A stretch of 64,000 nt of DNA from the NCBI RefSeq assembly GCF_024362695.1, contig NC_065425.1, positions 6,081,001-6,145,000 on the forward strand, read 5' to 3'. The stretch comes from Pectinophora gossypiella. Lineage: Eukaryota; Arthropoda; Insecta; Lepidoptera; Gelechiidae. The notes under the pieces were generated by a model. That model worked only from the letters and a program-made list of their open reading frames with translations, made no database searches and was not told where the DNA came from. How positions within the stretch are numbered: the stretch's first letter is position 1; every line of letters starts with the position of its first letter. The position numbers and the translations under genes are program-made. This document shows positions 30,691-42,346 of this stretch, one piece after another.

Positions 30691-32174
30691 TGTTCCCAGT
30701 CGGAAATCAGAGTTCTAAATCTATTCAGAGGAAATGTAGTCAGATTTTATTATATTATCTTATTTTATAATGTATTTCATTATACTTATAAATGCTTGTC
30801 ATACTTATAATTTTCAAAGAAAAATTACCTAAAAACTTCACTTGATTTACTAAAAGATATTTGCTTGTTAATCTTAAACAGCAGGATAGAGATTCTGTAA
30901 CACTGACACAGGTAATTTTTTTTTGTTCTTTTTAAAAAAAGTGCTTATGGGGTTTTCAATATATGGCAACGATGTTGATAAGAAGTTCTATTGACTATAG
31001 ACCTATTGTAGAGTCAATGCTCTAACAGTCCCCTAATAACTTTATGTACTGACTTTACCTTATGTCATTGTTATGCTGAGTGTGACTTTGAGTTCACTGG
31101 TTCAGTCGCTGCCGAAGTTTCAGTCATCGAGTAACCTCGCTTCGCTGTACATGTCAGTCTCGGCGTGTTTATGTTTACTTTGTCGCGTCGTATGTCGTGA
31201 GTTTATAACTTGGTGAAGTGTAGACACTGCGTAATTAACCGTAGGTTAATTAATTGTAATGTGTATTATGTGATATAAGTATTTATTATCGATTTTCCAT
31301 ATAGATGACTTGTTAAATTAAGAATAAAATTCGTGACTCTACGTCAAAGACTCACCTTTCTTTAGAGTAAATAAGAATGTGCTGGTGTTTTGAGGATAAT
31401 CTCGAATAAAATACGAAAGCAGGTATACATTATTTATTTTATTTTTGGTCTATTTTCTAATAGTTTTTTTTTACAATGATAATCATTTTCAATCCGTGAT
31501 AGCTCTGTTAGAAAAACGCGACTTACAATGTAGTGTCATAAGTTCGAATAGGGATTCTGTCGCCACCCGGATTCGAACCCAGTACACCTCCGGATCGTAA
31601 CTCTCAACCATTGCACCACAGTGGCCGTTTAACTTATAATTAATGGATTATTTGTTCACGCAAAGAAGTTGAATTGAAGTAAATAATACTTACATGATAC
31701 AAATAAATAAAAAAAAAAATTGTAATTTAGGTTAAAGACAAATTGCTTATTAGCTTGTAGGCTAGATTGTAAAGTTATGAAGCATATATTTAAGCATTCT
31801 AAAAAAAAGTAGTTATATTGTTACCTAAACGGTTCAAAAGTAATAACGTTGTTACATAGCTTGGTTAGATGAAGATTATCGTATCATCTCCGGGGAAAGC
31901 TGGTACGAACAATCACTTGAGCGGTACAGAAACAATCAATTATAATCGTAGCAAATCATTCTAATTGAAGAATTGGAAAGTGGTCTCAAATCGGTTGAAA
32001 TATGGTCTGGTCTCGTCGAGGTACCAGTAAATAATTGCTGTACCAGTAAAAAAAAAAAAAATTCTTTAAACCTGCAAGGCAGCAGGTAAGCAAAACCCGG
32101 GTTTTCCGCATTATTATCAGAGTTGGTACTAAAGTAAGAGTTGTATGGCATTGGAATATAAATCTATTTTATAC
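30691..32174. other. Intergenic DNA; degraded tRNA-like piece at 31560-31625
   Basis: On the minus strand 31560-31625 shows a tRNA-like pair of boxes (gggttcgaatccgggtgg and ctgtggtgcaatggttg) but is not a clean tRNA. The remainder, including 30700-31550, has no recognised gene. Confidence 0.4.
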
Positions 32175-32225
32175 ATAACATAAACCGCCTATATACGTCC
32201 CACTGCTGGGCGCAAACCTCCCCTC
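32175..32225 (-). mobile_element. SINE-B tail fragment
   Basis: 'ataaaccgcctatatacgtc' and 'cccactgctgggcgcaaacc' match the SINE-B 3' module, just upstream of a full copy. Confidence 0.7.
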
Positions 32226-32297
32226 ATTTTCAATCTATAAACCTACATTACCTATATAAAATCATGTCATTTCATTATTATTATATCCTATTACATA

Positions 32298-32630
32298 ACA
32301 TACATAACATAAACAACCTATATACGTCACACTGCTGGGCACAGGCCTCCCCTCAATCAACCGGAGGGGGTATGGAGCATACTCCACCACGCTGCTCCAA
32401 TGCGGGTTGGTGGGGGTGTTTTTACGGCTAATAGCTGGGACCAACGACTTAACGTGCCCTCCGAAGCACGGAATCATCTTACTTTTTCGGACAATCACGT
32501 GACTCAAGCCTGAAAAGTCCTTACCAAACAAAGGACAGTCTCACAAAGTGATTTCGACAATGTCCCCAACGAGAATCGAACCCGGACCTCCAGATCGTGA
32601 GCCTTACGCTCTAACCACTAGACCACGCTG
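32298..32630 (-). mobile_element. SINE-B, full length
   Basis: The complete module order on the minus strand ends in an ATGT-rich tail. The B box reads 'gggttcgattctcgttgggg'. Confidence 0.85.
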
Positions 32631-32674
32631 TTAAAAACATAAACATGATTTATCTGTAAAAGAAAGCTGTGCAC

Positions 32675-32745
32675 CAGGGGGGTTAAAAAGGCCACATCAA
32701 AGCAAATCATCTAAAAATCAATATTGAAATTTTGCGCATAATTAT
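32675..32745 (+). repeat. Poly-C/G MITE-like repeat, truncated copy 3
   Basis: 'caccaggggggttaaaaagg' then 'ccacatcaaagcaaatcatc' match 1591 onward. The right half is missing. Confidence 0.5.
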
Positions 32746-32769
32746 AATTATGACGAATCGTAGTTAAGT

Positions 32770-33112
32770 TGCAATCATCATCTCCCTAGCATTATCCCGT
32801 TTTTCACAGGGTCCGCTTACTTATCCTGAAAGTGTGGCAGGTGCGGTTACAGAAGCGACCATCGGACCGTACAACCCGAAGCGAAAACCAGCCCAATACA
32901 AGTTAAGACACCGTACCGCCGAAATGCACTTCTCGGGTACGTGTGTTTCCTGATGATGTTCTCCTTCGCCGCACGTGATAATAATATATATGATCCAAAC
33001 ATGATTTCGAAAACAAGTTCGAAAATCATTGGTTTAGGCCTGAGCTGAGATTCGAACCTGCGACTTCAAAGGTGAGAGTCAAGCGTTCTTTTAACCGGGC
33101 TACGGCGGCTTT
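32770..33112 (-). mobile_element. SINE-D, near full length
   Basis: The minus-strand head is 'gccgccgtagcccggttaaa', then a ctcacctttgaagtcgcaggttcgaatct-type B box. The tail is 'agcggaccctgtgaaaaacg'. Confidence 0.75.
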
Positions 33113-33315
33113 TAAATAAACACAAATGTCATTCGTTACGCTCGCCGGGAAGTAGAAGGGTCTACAATGACTTCCGTTATGTAAGCTACCGTCATTTCTT
33201 TGACAATCATTGTCATTGAGAACGCTATTATACAAACCATTACCTTGGGTAATCTTCACCAAAACACGATACTTTTTAACTAGATCGTTATTGTGGTTTA
33301 TATCAGGAAGTCTCA

Positions 33316-33640
33316 GGAGCCGTGGTAGCACAGTTGGTAGAATGCTTGCCTCTCACTTTGAGGTCGCAGGTTCAAACCAGCACAGGCCTAAACCAATGAT
33401 TATCGAATTTGTTTTCGAATTCATGTTTCGAACATAAATTATTATCACATGCTCAGCGGTAAATGAACACATCGTGAGGAAACCCACATTCCCGAGACCT
33501 AACCTGTATTGGGCTGGTTTTCTCTTCGCGGGTTGGAAGGTCAGACAGACAGTCGTTTCTGTAAAAAACCGGACCTGTCCAATCTTCAGGTTAAGTAAGC
33601 GGACCCTGTGAAAACGGGATAACGCTAGGGAGATGAGGGC
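33316..33640 (+). mobile_element. SINE-D, full length
   Basis: The tRNA-like head has 'gtggtagcacagttggtaga' (A box) and 'ggtcgcaggttcaaacc' (B box). The body 'cacatcgtgaggaaacccac' and tail 'gaccctgtgaaaacgggata' complete it. This is the reference copy used here for the family. Confidence 0.8.
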
Positions 33641-33969
33641 CTATTCTTTTTTAGGGTTCCATAGGCAACAGATGTCAACTGTCTGATAGCCTATCTGCTA
33701 TAAAAAATCAGGAATCAGAATCATTTATTCAACGTAATTATCATGGATACACTTGTTGAAGGTCAATGTAACATTTTTGAATTTACGTCATTTCGCAAGG
33801 TGTTATGGCTGGGGAGAAGAAATGACAAGAAACTGCAACAGCAACACATCTTTTAAATCAATGTTATTTAATAACTAGAGGAACACATTCAATACCAGAC
33901 ATTTTTATAATTTAGGTAATCATTAATCTTATAATAAGCTTTTTAAGCTATAATAATAATATACACTAC

Positions 33970-34214
33970 CACTTTGTGATCCCTAGTTTGGTTAGGACGT
34001 TACAGGCTGATCACCTGATCGTCCAAAAAGTAAGATGATCCGTGCTTCGGAAGGTACGTTAAGCCGTTGGTCCCGGTTACTACTTACTGATGTAAGTAAG
34101 TAGTCGTTACATGAGCCATGTCAGGGGCCTTTGGCGGCTCAATAATAACCCTGACACTAGGGTTGATGAGGTTGGTAATTCACCTCAACCCACACGATAG
34201 AAAGAAAGAAGAAT
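33970..34214 (+). mobile_element. SINE-A, head missing
   Basis: It starts at 'cactttgtgatccctagttt' and ends 'acacgatagaaagaaagaag'. Confidence 0.8.
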
Positions 34215-34269
34215 AATATAAAGAAGTGTTTGATAGCAGTACCTACCAGATAAGTTCTGGAGTTGGTAA

Positions 34270-34500
34270 CGAATCCGTGGTAGCCCTGTTCGGAGAACGC
34301 GTGTTTTACAACGTAATGTCTCGGGTTCTAATCCCGGTTCGGGTTCTGGACCACTGAATTTGACTTTATGAGCTTAGATCATAGTTTAATTGATCATCAT
34401 GTGGTTTCAAGGATTTGTGCCCGGTTAGTGGAAAGAGGCTCGCCCCTATTTCATGGGGCTTAAATACAACTTGCGAGGAGTGGGTGTATATATCACCACC
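34270..34500 (+). repeat. tRNA-like SINE of a third type
   Basis: A tRNA-like A region (gtggtagccctgttcggaga) and a B-box-like 'cgggttctaatcccggttcg' are followed by 'ggatttgtgcccggttagtg' and 'ggggcttaaatacaacttgc'. The body also appears in pieces near 27165-27560. Confidence 0.5.
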
Positions 34501-34748
34501 ACCACTACCACTACCACCCCGGCGCAGAAGGACGCAAAAATAACAGTGTAATCTTAGTACAGTAGTTCTAACATAAATATAGTAAACTACTTAAAATTCA
34601 ATGTCAACAAACGTCCTTGCCTGCCACTTGTCACAGACCTAGAAATAACTCCCAACGGCAATTCATTCACTAGTTCACAATTCAAACGATCGACCGCGAC
34701 CGTAAACTTTTACGTAATCAATTACCAATAATATTCTTTTTGTTGCAG

Positions 34749-34909
34749 ATTTTCTTTTCAACGTGAGAAGAAATATCTACTACGGCGACAATGGATGACG
34801 ATGGAACGAACTAGAAAATGCGAGAAAAACAACAATAAAAGTCGGCCATTTTGAAACATGTGACGCAACGACATCTAGCGGTGACATAGCGAACTAAGTG
34901 AAAGTGAAG
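34749..34909 (+). other. Candidate 5' untranslated exon part of the clarin-like gene, with three uORFs
   Basis: A pyrimidine-rich acceptor-like 'tttttgttgcag' ends at 34748, so the coding exon may begin here after an upstream intron. Three short upstream ORFs precede the start: ATG 34791 (7 codons, stop 34812-34814), ATG 34818 (6 codons, stop 34836-34838) and ATG 34858 followed at once by TGA. The upstream exon and promoter were not located. Confidence 0.45.
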
Positions 34910-37900
34910 ATGAAGCTGAATCTGTTCAAACGGTCGATGATATTCGCGACCTTTTTCGGGTCCTGTTTGTGTATAGCGCTGATAGTTGCGTCCTTAGGGA
35001 CTACACATTGGATAGATGCCAGGGCGAGGCGGACCTCAAATCCTTTGGAGTCTGAAGGCAGGATCAGTTTTGGACTATTTGAGGGCCACAAAGAACTGAA
35101 CTTCGGGTATGGCTGGAGGAATCATGAGTTCAGCGGTTAGTGTTATTTCTTATTTAATCTATTTATACTCTTTAATATACTCTGAATATATGCACGACGG
35201 GTTTGTCCTTAATTGGTTTTCCGGTAACAGTGCAGATGCCTTAATCAAGTTACAAACAATTGTGACAATAGACATTGTCAGTGATAAAAATATTTAAGAT
35301 AGACATGTCACTGTTACTATAGGGCTACCATGTGCAATGTCATATTATTTTGTCTCATTGCCGATTGGAGCTAATATGTGAACCCAAATAAGTCATGTGG
35401 TTCTGTCAAAATACCTTCGTAAAATCATGTGCCATGCATGTTAGGGAAAAAAACAAACTTACCGATTTTGACAAAATTTCTTGACTCGATCGATAATTTT
35501 ATCACGCTGCGCATGCTGGCCATTGTCATAATCGCTTGAAACTTGGTTAAGCACCAGGACTGGTTTTGCCTACTACTTACGTAAGTACGTACTCAACGCA
35601 CTATGTTATCGTTACATGCAGTGATGTGCCGTTCCCGAGAATGTTCCCAAATTAGGAATGTTCACTGGCTAGAATAAGACACTGGCTGTTTTTCTTTTTC
35701 TTGTCTACCTTTAGGTAATAAAGCTTTTTTTACATAAGTCTTGCGCCTTATTACTGCCGGGAACGTTCCCAAACTGGTAACATCTCGGGAATGGCACATG
35801 GATGAAATTAAACCCCGTTTAAATCTTATTAACACTTTATTTAGAAAATAATTCAACTTCAATTTTATGGTTGTATGGCAACCGGTCGTCATAGAGTAGA
35901 AAATTATTAAAATACAGAGTGCAAATGCGCGCGTATGACAGAGAGAGAGAGAGAGAAGCCTATAATTTTTTACAAATAATTGCAGACAAGCGCGACATTG
36001 CTCTTAAAGTTCTGCCAGGCACTATTTCCATTCCCTTAGATTTCATCACACATCACTGGTTACGTGTATATTGTCAGTAGATCAATACTTACTTTTGGCA
36101 TCAGGGTGATGAGGTCAATAGCCGACCTTACGACAGAAGAAATAGAAATTTTAAAATTAAAAAAATAAAATTAAATTTTAATTTTTTTTTTTTTTATTAT
36201 GTTTTTTATTTGTTTTAAATGTATATGTGTGTCGTAGATTTTACCTAAATAAACTTTTTTATTATTATTTTTTTTTTAAATTGACCAATTTAATCAACCT
36301 AGCAAGTCTAAACGTTGCTCAACCCGACCTTAACCAACCAATCCGCTTTACTAGACCTTACTATGTTCTCAGTGCAATCTCGCAACACAACCGATCTTTT
36401 TTGCGACCAATAAAAAAGACAATGTAGAAAAGTAAAGACGAAAACAATATACTCATTTAAAAAAAAACAAGTCCATATCGAGCACAAATAATGTACGGTT
36501 CTGTAGCATTTGTAGAACGGTCGTCGCGTCGCCAAAGCGGCATAGACGTAGACAATGTATCTCTACATATCTCATGAAACTGTGCATTTTAAAACAACTA
36601 AAAGCTCCTTGCAATCAGACTTGGTATTGACGTTTGTAGATGGACATTATAAAACCATTACCAGTCCCTCTCCCAAACAGACAGACACTTGTCATGGAAA
36701 TGAAGGAATAGATTACAAATGTATTTAATTCTAACGTAGTTGATTAGAACAGCCTCTGTGGTCTAGTGGCTAGAGCGTTAGGCTCACGATTCGGTCCGGG
36801 TTCGATTTCCGATTTGTTTGGTAAAGACATTGCAGGCTTGAATCACCTGATTGCCCGAAAAATTAAGATGATTCCGTGCTTCGGAGGGCACGTTAAGCTA
36901 TTAGCCGTAAAAACGCCTCCGCCAACCCGCAGTGGACCAGCGTGGTGGAGTATGCTCCATTCCCCCGCCACACGGTCGATTGAGAGGAGGCTTGTTCCCA
37001 GCAGTGGGACGTATATAGTCTATTTAAGTATGTTATGATTAGAATATATGGACAGAGATAAGTACAGAGCTTCGCCTACAGACGACACCTACCTATGTCT
37101 TTTTCACAATAGAAGCATACAGCTTAGCACGAAAGAGAGGAGACATAATATGTTATTTTATTTATGCTACCTTAAAGAGGGTATAATATTAAAGAACTTT
37201 TGTAATTTACTGTACGGATCCCTTGCAACATAAGTTGCACCGATATGATCGCCGCAGTTGATGCAAGATGCGTTGGTTTGTGCAATCGTTTGACACCGGT
37301 TAGTTTAGTACAGGCTGTTACAGGCTTATTAGTACCAGTTATATTCTGATGAAACCTGTTTTCTTATATGTCTCCATTTTGATTCGAACCCGGAACCTCC
37401 GGGTCGTGAGTCTAATGCTCAACCACTGGACCACAGAGGCCGTTACTGGGGTACACTGGCTTGTTTCTCAATCGCAGGTCAAACACTGGTACCGGACTCG
37501 CACCAATGAGTTATTAATTAATCTTAAGTGCATTTTTCAGTAACACAGTTAGCTCGACCATTATAGACGGCGATACGGCTCACCACTATCTCGTTGGTAT
37601 AACAAAAAGAATGGTGAGGTGTGAGTCTTAGTTCATTTTGCGATTGATGCACCTCTGACTACGTCAATTAACTGTTCTCAATAACTCAATATTTGTCTCC
37701 TTTCCCACCGGGGTAAGCAGAGACTATGGAATTCCATTTGCTTCGATCCTGACACACTTCTCTTGCTTCCTCCACATTCATCAATCGCTTCATGCGCCGG
37801 TTCAGAGTAGATCGTGCTAAACCTTTTCTAAGGACATCTCCAATTTGGTCAATGTAAGTCCTTCTAGCTCTTCTTCAGCAACAAGACACACTTCAGACTT

Positions 37901-39551
37901 CATAGGCGTGAGCTGTCTCCTTTCCGTTACTGTTATGTGTTGTAATTTGTATAATGGTGTGTCATTCCAGTGAAAGCAGGCACGCACCCGGCGCGTCGCT
38001 GGGCGTGGTGCGGCGTGGCGGCGCAGTTGGGCGCGGCGCTGGTGGCGACGGCCGGCGCATGCGTGCTGGCAGCCCTCGCCTCCGCCGCGCGCGCACGCTG
38101 CCAGCCGCGGCCGCTGCTCGCTGCTAACTCGCTCGCTGGTAACTACCATAAAATACATCACAAATAGCCTATGGCCTCTATGGTCTAGTGGTTGAGCGTT
38201 GGGCTCACCAACCCAGGTTCGAATCTCGGGGGACATAACCACTTTGTGATGCCTAGTTTGGTTAGAACATTGCAGGGTGACCATGCTTTGGAAGGTTTAG
38301 CAGTCGGTTCCGAACTTCTTCTAATCGTGTGGGTTGTGAGGTGAAATACCAACTTCATCAACCCTGGTGTCTGAGTTATTACTAAGCCGCCAAAGGCCCC
38401 TGACATGGCTCATGTAACGACTACATACTTACATCAGTGAGTAGTAACCGGGACCAACCGGCTAACGTACCTTCCGTAGCACGGATCATGTTACTTTCGG
38501 ACAATCAGGTGACCAGCCTGTGATATCCTAACCAAACTAGGGATCACAAAGTGATTTTTGTGATATGTCCCCACCGGGATTCGAACCCGGGGCCTCCGGA
38601 TCGTGAGCCCAACGCTCAACCACTGGACCACGGAGGCCGTTGCGGTTATGGAGACTATTTATTTAAGTCAGTACATGAGCCATATCAGGGACCTACGGCG
38701 GCTCAATATTCCCCTGACAGGAGATAAGTACGCAAGTCATACCATAAATAATGTAAATCGCATAATACTTGGTCTTTCTCCTCAAAATTACACTTGGTCT
38801 TTTCTCATTCTAGTGCTGTTCACGCTGGGCGCAGTAGCGGTGTGGCTGACGGAATACTTCCTTCGCCTGCAACATAACGTGATGTCTGATGAAGATCTCG
38901 CCAACACCTGGTCCTCCGACGGGACGGCCGACCTGGGTCTTTCTTTCTGGTAACGTATTTGATATTAATATAACTCTTTATTGCACATGGTTCAGTCATC
39001 CACTTCTATACTATTCCGAAACCAGATATCAGAATCATTTATCCAAAGTAATTATCATGGATAAACTTGCTCCCCACGGCAGTCTACTGCTGGACATATG
39101 CCTTTCCCAAGGCGCGCCACATAGCCCTATCATCTTCAAACACCTTCGGCAAGTCGTCCCGCCATCTTGCCAAGGGTCGACCCACACTTGGTGCTGCTTT
39201 GTATTATAATATACCTCTCCTAGCCGATTTCGGCTACAGCGACTACTGCTTCTCATGGTAACTCCTTTGTTAGGGTGAGGAACTTTGCTGGACTCCTCTC
39301 AAATGTGCCCTCATATGACTGCAATAGCCAAACTTGTTAACCGTGCGAGCACATTGGCTGCATATATTCAATGGTAAAACCTGTATATTAATGCTTCCGT
39401 ACTCGATGCTTCCAGGTTGGTAGTAGGGGCGTCAGTAACAGCGTTCGTGAACAATGTGTGCGTGCTGGTAGCGATGGCCGACGGCAGAGATGAGGACACC
39501 ATCGCGCCTGCGCTTGAAGAGAAGGTCAACGGAGCTATCATGTTGTATTAG
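34910..39551 (+). CDS. Clarin-like four-pass membrane protein, 4 coding exons, 221 aa
   Basis: Exons are 34910-35135, 37971-38138, 38814-38949 and 39416-39551 (226, 168, 136 and 136 nt). Every junction has GT...AG, the phases (1, 1, 2) agree, and the sum is 222 codons with TAG at 39549-39551. Four hydrophobic segments are seen: about 9-31 (SMIFATFFGSCLCIALIVAS), 86-111, 132-149 and 177-198. A short loop after the first has THW, as in claudin/PMP22 relatives, and 'GLFEGHKELNFGYGWR' lies in the first loop. The last segment, SFWLVVGASVTAFVNN, and the C-terminal EEKVNGAIMLY look clarin-like. Clarins are plasma-membrane tetraspan proteins linked to sensory cells in vertebrates; the role in insects is inferred only. 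Start ATG 34910 is the first long-frame Met. It could also be called simply claudin-like. Confidence 0.82.
35590..35815. mobile_element. Small TIR element in intron 1
   Basis: 'gtgatgtgccgttcccgaga' at the left is mirrored by 'acatctcgggaatggcacat' at the right. A related left half is seen at 45405-45530 and a fragment near 61750-61790. Confidence 0.55.
36750..37035 (+). mobile_element. SINE-B in intron 1
   Basis: The head 'gcctctgtggtctagtggct' and tail 'cccagcagtgggacgtatat' are present. A deletion removes part of the box B-proximal region. Confidence 0.8.
37700..37880 (-). mobile_element. RTE-like LINE 3' end in intron 1
   Basis: On the minus strand it encodes a fragment like 'DVLRKGLARSTLNRRMKRLM' and then the 3' end 'ggtgggaaaggagac'. 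It is degraded. Confidence 0.6.
38170..38305 (+). mobile_element. SINE-A, short plus copy in intron 2
   Basis: The head is 'ggcctctatggtctagtggt' with B box 'caggttcgaatctcg'. The body breaks off near 38305. Confidence 0.75.
38315..38641 (-). mobile_element. SINE-A, full minus copy in intron 2
   Basis: It runs from the complement of the family end ('cttcttctaatcgtgtgggt') to the head ('ccactggaccacggaggccg'). With 38170-38305 it fills most of the 675-bp intron 2 (38139-38813) as an inverted pair. Confidence 0.85.
39071..39215 (-). repeat. LINE-derived fragment in intron 3
   Basis: The minus-strand reading gives WVDPWQDGGTTCRRCLKM followed by APWERHMSSSRLPWG. This resembles the end of an RTE/Jockey-type coding region that is widely repeated in lepidopteran introns. 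It is degraded. Confidence 0.4.
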
Positions 39552-39578
39552 ACTTTACGGACCTATTAAGACCATTTC

Positions 39579-39584
39579 ATTAAA
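39579..39584 (+). terminator. Candidate polyadenylation signal of the clarin-like gene
   Basis: ATTAAA lies 28 nt after the stop. It is the commonest variant of AATAAA, but very near the stop. No downstream GT-rich element was assessed. Confidence 0.35.
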
Positions 39585-39868
39585 CTATGTATTCATTGGG
39601 GAACAAAAACAATCCGTGTTATCTGGGCAGAGCCACTGGGCGCAATAGAGGTTGCACTACATCTAGCTGCATCGCATTTAATCGTTCGTTGAATAATCAA
39701 TTATCAAATCAATTCACGTCCGTACATTAACACGCATACTGAAAGACAAATGCTTTATTGCCAAAACAAACAAATATCAACAATTATACCTAAAATGTAA
39801 CGTTGTGGTTCATATGCCGACATGTTATATGAGCGCTAAGGCTTGAATCACATCTGGCATCATGGAAC

Positions 39869-40066
39869 GGAACCGTACTTTCCTATGCTTCTATCATTTT
39901 CTATCTCTCAAAACCGTCATTTGGAGGAGATAATGCGCGCGGTGAAATTGGTGGTCAGAACGCAGTCGGACTCCCGCTCTTTATCTCGCTCTAGCAAATG
40001 ACGGCTTTGAATGCCAGAAAAGGATTGAGGCATAGGAAAGTACGAAGCCGTGCAGCCCTGTTGGAA
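39869..40066. mobile_element. TIR element (MITE), about 200 bp
   Basis: 'ggaaccgtactttcctatgc' is mirrored by 'gcataggaaagtacgaagcc'. Inside, 'cgtcatttg' and 'caaatgacg' continue the symmetry. It has no ORF. Confidence 0.6.
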
Positions 40067-40148
40067 CGTTACAATTGTAAAATACATTGACGGGTAGTTG
40101 GGAAATAATGTTTCGGAAAAACACTTCCACGTTTTTTTATCTTACATG

Positions 40149-40294
40149 AACAGTCATGAGCAATATAATGTACCCACTTTAGGACTCTGTCGCACTAACA
40201 TATTTGACATTTAGTGAGACTTACAGTTCAATTTATCAAAAAAGTTAATGTGACATGGTACCAAAGTGTATACTTAGTAATGCTCGTGACTGAA
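40149..40294 (+). mobile_element. TIR element G (copy 2)
   Basis: 'acagtcatgagcaatataat' to 'taatgctcgtgactg', as at 17471. Confidence 0.75.
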
Positions 40295-41786
40295 CATGAT
40301 ATAAAAACGTTTCACGAAACATGTTGAGTTTGTTTTTGGAACAGATTATTACCTAAAATATATTTCTGTGAATACATAGTTTTCTACAACACGATGTTTA
40401 GGGTCCTTGTTTCTCAGGGAGGGTGTTATTACATAAAAAGTTTTATACCCTGACAATATAGAGTCCAAAATATCGTATACAATAAGTAATACACTTTTTA
40501 GCCCAGTCCGGATTGACTTTCATTCAAATGGCAACAATTAAACGCAGTGTTACTGCATACTGGTATTTGTAAAGTTACTGAACAAACAGTAACTTCTATT
40601 ATGGATCAACCTAATTGTATTTTTGACAATTTGTAACGAGTGTCTTCAAGGTTCGGGCATCGGGCAACCATTAACTTAAATTTAATTTAATTTGACAGGA
40701 GTAAAGCTATCTCTTGCTGAAAGACGGTACTAGTCTAAGATCTGTCAAACTATAATTAGATTAAGTTTGTGTCCGCCCAAACAGGAACCATTGTCAACAT
40801 TTTAGAACCCTGTCCCTTAAACATATTCGATATTTAGTAAGACTTTGGATTCAATTTATTGAATATGTTAATGCGATAGGATACTATGTATACCATCAAC
40901 TAATAAATGCTAATAATTGCTGTTAAAAAGAGACGACAAATACAAACTTAACGTGAGAATCTCGCTTACATTGAAATTTTACATTGACGTCCTTATGTTG
41001 TTTGCAATAAGGGTACTTAAAATACCTGACAAACTGAAATTAGTTCTTTCAACGAAATAAAATGATTTGACGCCTAACGCACAACACATTGAAAACCTAC
41101 TCGCCAGATTTTATAGGCGCCTTAAGAATAGTTATTAACTAAGTTACAAGTAATAATTATAAAGGCTGAACATAGCACGTAAGCTATTTAATAATTATTA
41201 TCTTATTATAATTATTCTTATTTGTAAGTGTAACAGTTTCCGTCCATCAAACATAAACCAATGTATTTAGCGTAATTTAAATGACATTCCAAAATATTTA
41301 ATTTTGCGGGTAGATTAAGATTAATGTCTTGAAAAAGTTTATTAGTATTTTTACCTCAAATATAATTATGATACGTTTATGCAATACTTTCCGTTCAGAG
41401 TGTATGTTCCCAATAAGCCATTTATACACTAAACCACATTACCTAACATCATTCGTTCTACATTACCAGATAAATAAAGGTTATTTTTAGTTTTTGTTTT
41501 GAATATTGTCTAGTGGATGGCTTTAACTATACACCTGGATATGTACAGGTCTTAAATATACACCACACAAGTGAGGTGTCTAATTGATTCGCAGGAGATA
41601 TAAAACCTATATTTGTACGTATTTCATCGCACAGTATTTAATTTAAAATTAGTCGTGCCATTAGGTGGAGTTTATGTATTTTTTTATTATTTTCATGTGT
41701 TTTCGTTTTGTATCTTTGTCGAATAATTTTCTCGAATAAACACTAATTGATTCTTAATTTTGTATTTTATTGGACTTTCTGACAGA
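40295..41786. other. AT-rich intergenic DNA, nothing recognised
   Basis: A weak, diverged relative of element G may lie at 40790-40925 ('tttagtaagactttggattc'). No gene was seen. Confidence 0.4.
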
Positions 41787-41995
41787 GGGCAGCAGTAACT
41801 GTCAGTACTATTCAGAGGCGGAGGACAGGAGTTCTAGTATGGCTTTGTAATAGACTACTCTGGGCGCCATCCCACTTGCGTCAGACAGAGTACTGCGGGC
41901 GGAAGGCAAGCGGGAAACCACTGCCCTATTTTTCCCTAAAAAAGTAGCATGGAAAATGCCAATAAGAGCGTGGCTCTTAAATTGATGATGATGAT
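41787..41995 (+). repeat. Retroposon 3' end, family X
   Basis: 'agggcagcagtaactgtcag', 'gcgccatcccacttgcgtca' and 'aagagcgtggctcttaaatt' precede a (GATGAT) tail. 60790-61060 (minus) is a longer copy and 2905-3075 a shorter one. Confidence 0.6.
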
Positions 41996-42139
41996 CTTTT
42001 AATTGCAGCCACGAGCAGTGTCACAGCGACGCAACGGTGTGGCATGCCGTTATAATTTGTAGTGGTGATTGAAAGACACATAGCGACAGGACACATAGCG
42101 AGGAGAGTGTTTTTTTCTTATTCTCCTTATATGTATTAT

Positions 42140-42195
42140 TATATTGTATAGGCTATTTGTATGTATGTGTGTGTATGTATGTATGTATGTGTATG

Positions 42196-42260
<65 letters not shown>
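42140..42260. repeat. (GTAT)n and (AT)n microsatellite
   Basis: A GTAT-rich stretch runs into about 60 bp of pure AT ending near 42260. Long open frames across it are artefacts of the repeat. Confidence 0.9.
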
Positions 42261-42264
<4 letters not shown>

Positions 42265-42346
42265 TTAAATATTATATATATATTATTATTTATTATTTTA
42301 TTATTACTATTTTCTTATTTTATTTTATTTTTCTTTTTATTATTGT

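Larger units (their letters stand above)
35136..37970 (+). other. Intron 1 of the clarin-like gene
   Basis: The donor is gttagt and the acceptor 'gtcattccag'. The intron holds a repeat shared with 47670-47820 (35375-35530), a MITE at 35590-35815, SINE-B 36750-37035, a SINE-A head fragment (37375-37442, minus) and an RTE-like 3' end (37700-37880, minus). A (GA)n run lies at about 35938-35957. Confidence 0.7.
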
